The notes under the pieces: model-generated | What the model was told of the DNA's origin: nothing | Seen by the model: only the letters and a program-made list of their open reading frames with translations | Databases searched by the model: none | From: Firmicutes bacterium UBA5473 | GTDB taxonomy: Bacteria; Bacillota; DTU084 | Direction of reading: 5' to 3' | Length of the DNA: 12,495 nucleotides | NCBI GenBank assembly: GCA_002427165.1 | Contig: DIQB01000007.1 | Coordinates: 1 to 12,495, forward strand | Shown: positions 7,856 to 12,495 of the stretch, piece after piece | How the letters are laid out: the number at the start of each line of letters is the position of its first letter | Position numbering within the stretch: position 1 is the first letter of the stretch | Translations under genes and position numbers: made by a program

Positions 7856-8695
7856 TTAAAATCCTCCCCTGAAGTTATATTTAAGGGCCAGCAAATGATT
7901 ATCGCCAAGGTTATGGGGCTGGTACGCATAATCCACCTCAAAACCTTTGTTTTTAATTGTCAACCCTGCGGTAAAATCTCCTTCCTTCCAACCGGCCCGG
8001 ATTGCAAGTTGTTCAGAATACCATTTCTCAACTCCAATTCGCCAATCATCGGACTTGAAGCCAGGCTTCAAATTAGTGAGATTAGCTGTCACTGATAATT
8101 GATTGGCTAAATGAACACTGACTCCACCTACCAGCTTGCACTGAGGAATCTCGTTATAGCCCTGATTATAATTGGTACTTGCCACTGCATTCTGGGCCAC
8201 AAGTCCCACTTGAACTCTAGTGTAAGGCTGCCATAGAAGGCCTAGATCTCCCACTATCGCCTTTCCGTCTCCGCCGAGGGATTTCAAAGTACCATAGCGC
8301 AATGTACCCCCTAGATTAATGTTTTCTTTTGGCGCTAATGCTCCGGATACTTGAAAAGACTGCTCTAAATATTCCAGTTCCGGATCAAAGAGGCGATTGT
8401 AAGCAGCACCGATTGCAACGCTTTTTAATTGGATCTTTCCGCCGAAAAAATTACGTGCTATGCCTAAACCATATTGATCTACGTTAGAGAGTAAGAGACT
8501 ATCTTGACAATTTAAGATCCCTGCGGGATTGTATGAGAGGGATTCAATTCCGCTTTCGGCAAACATCGCGCCTCCCATACCATAACCCCGGGCTCCGCTC
8601 TCCCAAGGTTCAAACTCTGCCAAAGCTGTTACCGCCAACACTGCCAATAGAAGTATTGCTTGCACTGTAGTGAACAGATTTTTTCGTTCTAACAT
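7856..8695 (-). CDS. PorV/PorQ-like outer-membrane beta-barrel protein
   Basis: A 279-residue protein with signal peptide MLERKNLFTTVQAILLLAVL... cleaved near ALA-EF. The mature N-terminus has the hallmark of the PorV/PorQ and FadL-related families: ARGYGMGGAMFAESGIESLSYNPAGI spread over about residues 35-60 (GMGGA followed by NPAG). Alternating beta strands follow (LGLLWQPYTRVQVGLVAQN; IRAGWKEGD; FEVDYAYQPHNLGDNHLLALKY), and the chain ends in phenylalanine as outer-membrane barrels do. In Bacteroidetes PorV shuttles type IX cargo and PorQ acts in the same system, but this wide family also occurs in phyla without that system, so the role is open. An ATG 24 bases upstream (8719) abuts the previous stop, but GAAGGGGGT lies inside that extension and points to the ATG at 8695, which also gives a cleaner signal peptide. 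Its stop touches the next start (TAA-ATG). Confidence 0.85.
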   Translation of the reverse strand: MLERKNLFTTVQAILLLAVLAVTALAEFEPWESGARGYGMGGAMFAESGIESLSYNPAGILNCQDSLLLSNVDQYGLGIARNFFGGKIQLKSVAIGAAYNRLFDPELEYLEQSFQVSGALAPKENINLGGTLRYGTLKSLGGDGKAIVGDLGLLWQPYTRVQVGLVAQNAVASTNYNQGYNEIPQCKLVGGVSVHLANQLSVTANLTNLKPGFKSDDWRIGVEKWYSEQLAIRAGWKEGDFTAGLTIKNKGFEVDYAYQPHNLGDNHLLALKYNFRGGF

Positions 8696-8705
8696 CTTAA
8701 AAATA

Positions 8706-8712
8706 CCCCCTT
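8706..8712 (-). promoter_or_regulatory. Ribosome binding site setting the ATG start at 8695
   Basis: AAGGGGG on the minus strand, ten bases before ATG (8693-8695). It falls inside the eight-codon extension that the first ATG (8719) would add, so it favours the shorter form. Confidence 0.7.
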
Positions 8713-8719
8713 CAATCAT

Positions 8720-11038
8720 TTATCTGGTTACTTGAAAACGAGTAATCATTTTGGCAGGCCTATTGTGGGCAGTCTTCAATTCTACTTCTAAAAGGTAGAT
8801 ACCCCTCGGTACAATTCCGTTCGCTATCCCATCCCACTTAAGCTGGTGATTTTCCAGGAGATCAGCTTCGCCTTTTGCCATTTGAAATACGTTATCTAAA
8901 AGTACTTTTATCAGACGCCCGCGCAGGTCATAAAGTCTCACTGTAATATAGCCATCTTCTTGCAAGACATAATTTACAGTGAGCTCTGATTTAGTTGGAT
9001 TGAAGATTTTCGGGAAAACCTCTACAAAGGCTGTTTGCAGTTTTGCCTCACCGGTTTGCACACTCTCAAAAACACCCAGTTTGCTAAAAACAGTTACATC
9101 GGACTGATAAATAACTTTTACCCGCCAATACCACTTGCCCACGGCTAAAAAGCTACCATAGCTGAACTCTGTATCGGTTAAAAGTTGGCTTTGCCAAAAA
9201 TCCTCTGTAAAGTTAAGATCCTTTGCCAGTTGAAGATGGTAGCCAACTATAGTGTCTCCCGAATACTCTTGTGGTGCCTTCCAACTGAAAGAGGGCATCT
9301 GATCTATCACTCCTGCGCCGGCGATGGGAGCGACCAGCTCCGAGCCATAGGTAACCAATGCCTCCACGGCACTCCCGGCTGATAATGCAGCAAGGGATTC
9401 GTTACGTGCCTTATCTAAACTGGCCACTGCATAGTAATAGCTCTTCCCGGGAATACCTTCTGTATCGACAAATCTCTGGGGGCTTCCCGGCTCCCTAGAA
9501 TCAGCCGGCACAACCCATCTGGCTCCACCTGGCTTTTCCCATGAACCAACCGGATCTTCCTGCAGAGAACGGTAGATCACATATTCCTCTGCTAGATCAT
9601 CATCTTCAGCTGCCTCTGGCGCTACCCAAGATAAAATAACTGCGCCTAATATGCTGTTTTCATCAACACCTAAACTCTCTGAACCTATAGGTGGTTCGGG
9701 CCTTTCGGGTTTGATGTTATCTGCCTGGGCCACAATTGAATCGGTGTATTCCCAAACACTTTCATTGTCACTATCATCTACAGCTACAATCGCATAGCGA
9801 TAGCTTTGAGAAATCGCAACTTCATAATCCCTCCAGATCATAGTGGAGCCGGGGTCATTTGTAAATCCAGCATCTTCACTATTGATTTCACAATAGGGTG
9901 TTTGGGGAAAATCCCCACCACCGATTGCCCGATAGATCCTATAGCTTGCAGCTAAATCTCCATCTAGGCTATGAGCTTCAGGAGGAGTCCATTTCAGTTG
10001 GATGGCACCTGAGGATTTTGTCTCTACAAGTGTTGGTTTTTCAGGGGGAATATTGTCGCTCCCAATACTTGCCAACACAGGTGCTGAGCTATATTTATAA
10101 ACCGGATCCCAGGTGATGACTTTGTAGAAACTGGTTTTATTATTCTGATCCATGGTATTTACAAATTCAGTGCCATCGGTGGTACCAACAAGAGTGTCAT
10201 CGCCAAGAGAAAAATCTGCAGTTCCTCCACGATAAACTCTATAGGATGGGTTAGGTTCACCCTCTGCCGGCTCCCAGGTTAGTTTAGCAACACCTAAACC
10301 ATCGTAGCCGATCTGAAGATTTTGCGGAGGGTTAAGCATATGATCTAATTGAATTGTATAAGAGAACGAGAATTGACTGCCTGCCTCAAGTTCTATAGGC
10401 TCACCAAACAGTAAATATAAAGACATTCCCCAGTTTTCGTAAAACGTAATTCTTCCCAGAAGTTTTGGATCAAGATTTGTGAGTCTGATAAACCCGGAGT
10501 CTGACTCAATTATCGCTTCGTCGAATTTACCTATTTCTATGTTACCATTGGGTATGTCAGATGCGGTCAGTGAGATCTTTTCATCTCCAACATATAAATA
10601 TCTATCTGAAAGGGAATTGCCCACCAGCAAAACGTTTACAGAACCCCTGTTGAGAGTGACCTTCCCTTGGGGCTCTATAATATAGGTTACAAGAAAGCCC
10701 TTCTCTACAGGCGCCCAGATCTGAGTCAAAATTATTTGATTGCCACTTCCCGGATCGTTTAATGTCATCTTGACATGCCAATCGTTGCCCTCTTGTCTCG
10801 GATAACCATCAACTAAAGCTCCATTTTCCTGTGCATACCATTGCCAACCGGAAGACTGCATTTCTAATTGAATTTGCGAAGAAATATTCTTACCGTCCTT
10901 GGTGGTTATTCTAGACTTTCCTAAGTTATCGAACACATTGATGATATTATACTTATCTTCAAAAAATGGGTTAGCATAAATCTTGGCAAACCCGATGCTG
11001 AGCACCAACAGAAAGATTATTAAGCTTACTTTTTTCAT
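8720..11038 (-). CDS. Modular secreted protein: unnamed domain, four FnIII-like domains, FlgD-Ig-like C-terminus
   Basis: A 772-residue exported protein. A signal peptide (MKKVSLIIFLLVL, cleavage near IYA-NP) is followed by one copy of the unnamed domain (about 25-232: QLEMQSSGWQWYAQ, DPGSGN, GFLVTYIIEPQG). Four fibronectin-III-like domains follow at about 236-325, 330-440, 444-560 and 566-660, recognised by the paired tryptophan and YRVYR/YRIYR/YVIYR strands and the YYYAVASLD-type G strand. Two of them carry an acidic DGDLA or DDDLA turn just before the YxIYR strand. The C-terminal ~100 residues (673-770) match the FlgD-Ig / type IX sorting-like fold: FNPTKSELTVNYVL, VRLYDLRGRLIKVLL, LKWDGIANGIVPRGIYLLEV. 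FnIII arrays usually act as spacers or adhesion modules; the C-terminal domain suggests surface retention or secretion, which is inferred. ATG is preceded by GGGGGTGG (11043-11050). The gene at 3637-1352 is a colinear paralogue. Confidence 0.9.
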   Translation of the reverse strand: MKKVSLIIFLLVLSIGFAKIYANPFFEDKYNIINVFDNLGKSRITTKDGKNISSQIQLEMQSSGWQWYAQENGALVDGYPRQEGNDWHVKMTLNDPGSGNQIILTQIWAPVEKGFLVTYIIEPQGKVTLNRGSVNVLLVGNSLSDRYLYVGDEKISLTASDIPNGNIEIGKFDEAIIESDSGFIRLTNLDPKLLGRITFYENWGMSLYLLFGEPIELEAGSQFSFSYTIQLDHMLNPPQNLQIGYDGLGVAKLTWEPAEGEPNPSYRVYRGGTADFSLGDDTLVGTTDGTEFVNTMDQNNKTSFYKVITWDPVYKYSSAPVLASIGSDNIPPEKPTLVETKSSGAIQLKWTPPEAHSLDGDLAASYRIYRAIGGGDFPQTPYCEINSEDAGFTNDPGSTMIWRDYEVAISQSYRYAIVAVDDSDNESVWEYTDSIVAQADNIKPERPEPPIGSESLGVDENSILGAVILSWVAPEAAEDDDLAEEYVIYRSLQEDPVGSWEKPGGARWVVPADSREPGSPQRFVDTEGIPGKSYYYAVASLDKARNESLAALSAGSAVEALVTYGSELVAPIAGAGVIDQMPSFSWKAPQEYSGDTIVGYHLQLAKDLNFTEDFWQSQLLTDTEFSYGSFLAVGKWYWRVKVIYQSDVTVFSKLGVFESVQTGEAKLQTAFVEVFPKIFNPTKSELTVNYVLQEDGYITVRLYDLRGRLIKVLLDNVFQMAKGEADLLENHQLKWDGIANGIVPRGIYLLEVELKTAHNRPAKMITRFQVTR

Positions 11039-11097
11039 ATTTCCACCCCCACGATAATACTATTTAAGACATTTCTAAACCCCATGAAAAAGCTATT

Positions 11098-12468
11098 TTA
11101 TTCTTTAAGTTCGATGGTATAGCCAAAAGTAAATTCATCGCCAATCTTGAGCTCTCTATAACTTGCAAAGTCCAGCCAAATCCCATAAGCGAATTTTTCC
11201 CAGCCCCGTACATCCCAGGTATAATGGGGAAATTGGGGCTTAATTATGATTTGACCCTCCGGCAACTCGATCTTTGCCTGTTGCACGCTCAATGATTCTC
11301 CCCGATCTATCACTACTTCCTTATACTTCGGTGGCGGCGGAAATAAGGGAGAAGAGAAAATGGGACCTAAATTTAATTCGCCACCTTTGCCTACTTCGCA
11401 GGCAACAATATAGTTGATGTACCCTTTGGAAATTCTGATGGTGCCATCTGCCTCTAAAGTATAGGTTACAGAAAAACCAGTGGGTACTTTTTCAACCACC
11501 TCAGTGACGTTGAGAATATTACCGGAGTAAGGATCTGTGAGCAACATCTTAAAATACCACCGGTTGCCTTCTTTCTGCGGATATCCTTCAACAATCTGTG
11601 CCTGGCTTTGCCCCCACCATTTTCTCCCCGGTGAAGTTAATTCCAATTGGATGAGAGTAAATAACCGTTCCTTCTCTTTTGTTTCGATCCAGGCAGCCCC
11701 GCTACTATCAAAGTGGATAATCTTGCTCTTCCCTACATGTTTGGGGTTCGTATAGATCTCATCCGGGGATTTGTTGACCAGTTCAAGATCAAAACTGAAG
11801 GTGAACTTTTCCCCGGCTTGGAGCTGAAAATCCTCACCGAGAATTAAAAACAGCGAGTGCCCTAACCCCGGCCAAGCATGTAACCTCCAGGAATAACTGG
11901 AAGTTGATGCAATGCGCGCCTGACCATCTGCAAGATCCACGTAGGCAAAACCCAGTTTGCCAAAATCAATTTCCCTTTCAGCGCTGGGTCTAGCCAAGGA
12001 AATAGGGTCTCCTCCGGCTCTTAAATAACGGTTTTCTTCCGAACTTCCGGGAATATTGATATTGATATACCCCCGATTGAGTTGAATCGTCCCTTCTGCT
12101 TCCAAGTCATAAGTAATGCGAAAACCATTCTCTATCCTATCGACAAATTCACTTACAATTAGATTATTCCCGGTTGCAGGATCCATCAATAGATACTTAA
12201 ATTGCCAGTCCCCATTGATAACTTTAGGGTAATCATCAAGGAGCAAACCTTGATTTTGGCCCCACCACAGCCACCCTGGCGATTGCAATTCAAGCTGAAA
12301 GGATGGTATTTGTTTGCTATGGTTTGAAAAAACCGCTGCGATACCATCTCCATCAACTTCAAGATAATTATTTCCCTTTTGAAAATGAGGGATGGCAAAA
12401 CAACTAAAATTGATGACTAAAATAAAGCCGATTAAATAACTGACAGCAAGTGCCTGTCTCTTTATCAC
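11098..12468 (-). CDS. Secreted protein with two tandem copies of an unnamed aromatic-rich domain
   Basis: I do not recognise a named family. The 456-residue product begins with a signal peptide (basic MIKR, hydrophobic core to about residue 23, likely cleavage near CFA-IP), followed by two related domains at about residues 28-230 and 238-455. Shared landmarks are a QLELQSPGW/QLELTSPGR segment followed by WWGQ (68-71 and 284-287), a GYP/DYP turn, DPxxGN, a GFxxTYxLExxGTI strand pair (115-128 and 331-344), and a closing FTFxxxxEL strand. The second copy lacks the YLRAG segment and instead has a proline-rich stretch (PPPPKYK, 377-383). The same domain opens the products at 11038-8720 and 3637-1352. 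The pattern looks all-beta, possibly a mutarotase-like sandwich, and the exposed tryptophans could bind sugars; both are inferences. Start is GTG, seven bases after GGGGGGAGG (12476-12484). It is the first gene seen in the block. Confidence 0.85.
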   Translation of the reverse strand: MIKRQALAVSYLIGFILVINFSCFAIPHFQKGNNYLEVDGDGIAAVFSNHSKQIPSFQLELQSPGWLWWGQNQGLLLDDYPKVINGDWQFKYLLMDPATGNNLIVSEFVDRIENGFRITYDLEAEGTIQLNRGYININIPGSSEENRYLRAGGDPISLARPSAEREIDFGKLGFAYVDLADGQARIASTSSYSWRLHAWPGLGHSLFLILGEDFQLQAGEKFTFSFDLELVNKSPDEIYTNPKHVGKSKIIHFDSSGAAWIETKEKERLFTLIQLELTSPGRKWWGQSQAQIVEGYPQKEGNRWYFKMLLTDPYSGNILNVTEVVEKVPTGFSVTYTLEADGTIRISKGYINYIVACEVGKGGELNLGPIFSSPLFPPPPKYKEVVIDRGESLSVQQAKIELPEGQIIIKPQFPHYTWDVRGWEKFAYGIWLDFASYRELKIGDEFTFGYTIELKE

Positions 12469-12495
12469 AAAAATTCCTCCCCCCTATTTTGTCAA

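Noticed and set aside
11054..11059. TATTAT on the minus strand in the 59-base gap, resembling a -10 promoter box
   Set aside because: No TTGACA-like box lies 16-18 bases upstream, and transcription would begin within the ribosome site.
12395..12410. Possible lipoprotein signal (Cys in FSCFA) in the first gene
   Set aside because: The residues before the cysteine (N-F-S) do not fit a lipobox; a standard signal peptidase I site at CFA-IP is more likely.
12490..12495. TTGACA on the minus strand just upstream of the first gene, resembling a -35 promoter box
   Set aside because: It lies about 22 bases before the start codon, so the matching -10 would fall on the ribosome site and start codon; no TATAAT-like sequence is found at the right distance.
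1..12495. CRISPR arrays, tRNA or rRNA genes, insertion sequences, phage genes
   Set aside because: No regularly spaced direct repeats, tRNA-like cloverleaf, transposase motif or phage gene was seen; the similar stretches are protein-level paralogy between the modular genes.

Overview
The window is one uninterrupted block of seven genes, all on the minus strand (transcribed from right to left). It encodes a set of exported, mostly outer-membrane or surface proteins and ends with a cytoplasmic-type glycosidase. Three consecutive proteins are predicted beta-barrels that end in phenylalanine, the usual outer-membrane targeting end. Six of the seven proteins start with a signal peptide. The host is therefore a diderm bacterium. 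Strong purine-rich ribosome binding sites (GGGGGTGG, AGGAGG), GTG and TTG starts, and an AT-leaning composition suggest a diderm Firmicutes-like or other deep-branching anaerobe. That placement is an inference; no taxonomic marker gene is present.

Layout in transcription order: (1) 12468-11098, a secreted protein made of two copies of a ~200-residue aromatic-rich domain that I cannot assign to a named family; (2) 11038-8720, a secreted protein with one copy of that domain, four fibronectin-III-like domains and a C-terminal FlgD-Ig/type IX-sorting-like domain; (3) 8695-7856, a PorV/PorQ-like barrel; (4) 7855-6125, a larger barrel; (5) 6105-3748, a barrel with an N-terminal carbohydrate-binding module that itself appears to carry a second inserted module; (6) 3637-1352, a full-length paralogue of gene 2; (7) 1327-77, a GH20 beta-N-acetylhexosaminidase that seems to lack the usual C-terminal domain.

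Genes are separated by 0-59 bases except for about 110 bases between genes 5 and 6, which hold a perfect 8-bp hairpin without a U-tract. No convincing promoter or intrinsic terminator was found, so the block looks like the interior or start of one operon. Four gene starts are better placed at internal ATG or TTG codons that follow good ribosome binding sites than at the first available start.

Working model (inference): an outer-membrane and surface system in which the modular proteins and the carbohydrate-binding barrel contact a glycan or the cell's own surface polymer, with GH20 processing GlcNAc/GalNAc-containing fragments in the cytoplasm. A PorV-like protein next to proteins with FlgD/CTD-like ends recalls the cargo and shuttle of type IX secretion, but no type IX core gene is visible here. 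The most novel items are the unnamed domain (four copies in three genes), the nested carbohydrate-binding modules fused to a barrel, and the arrangement of paralogous modular proteins flanking three barrels.
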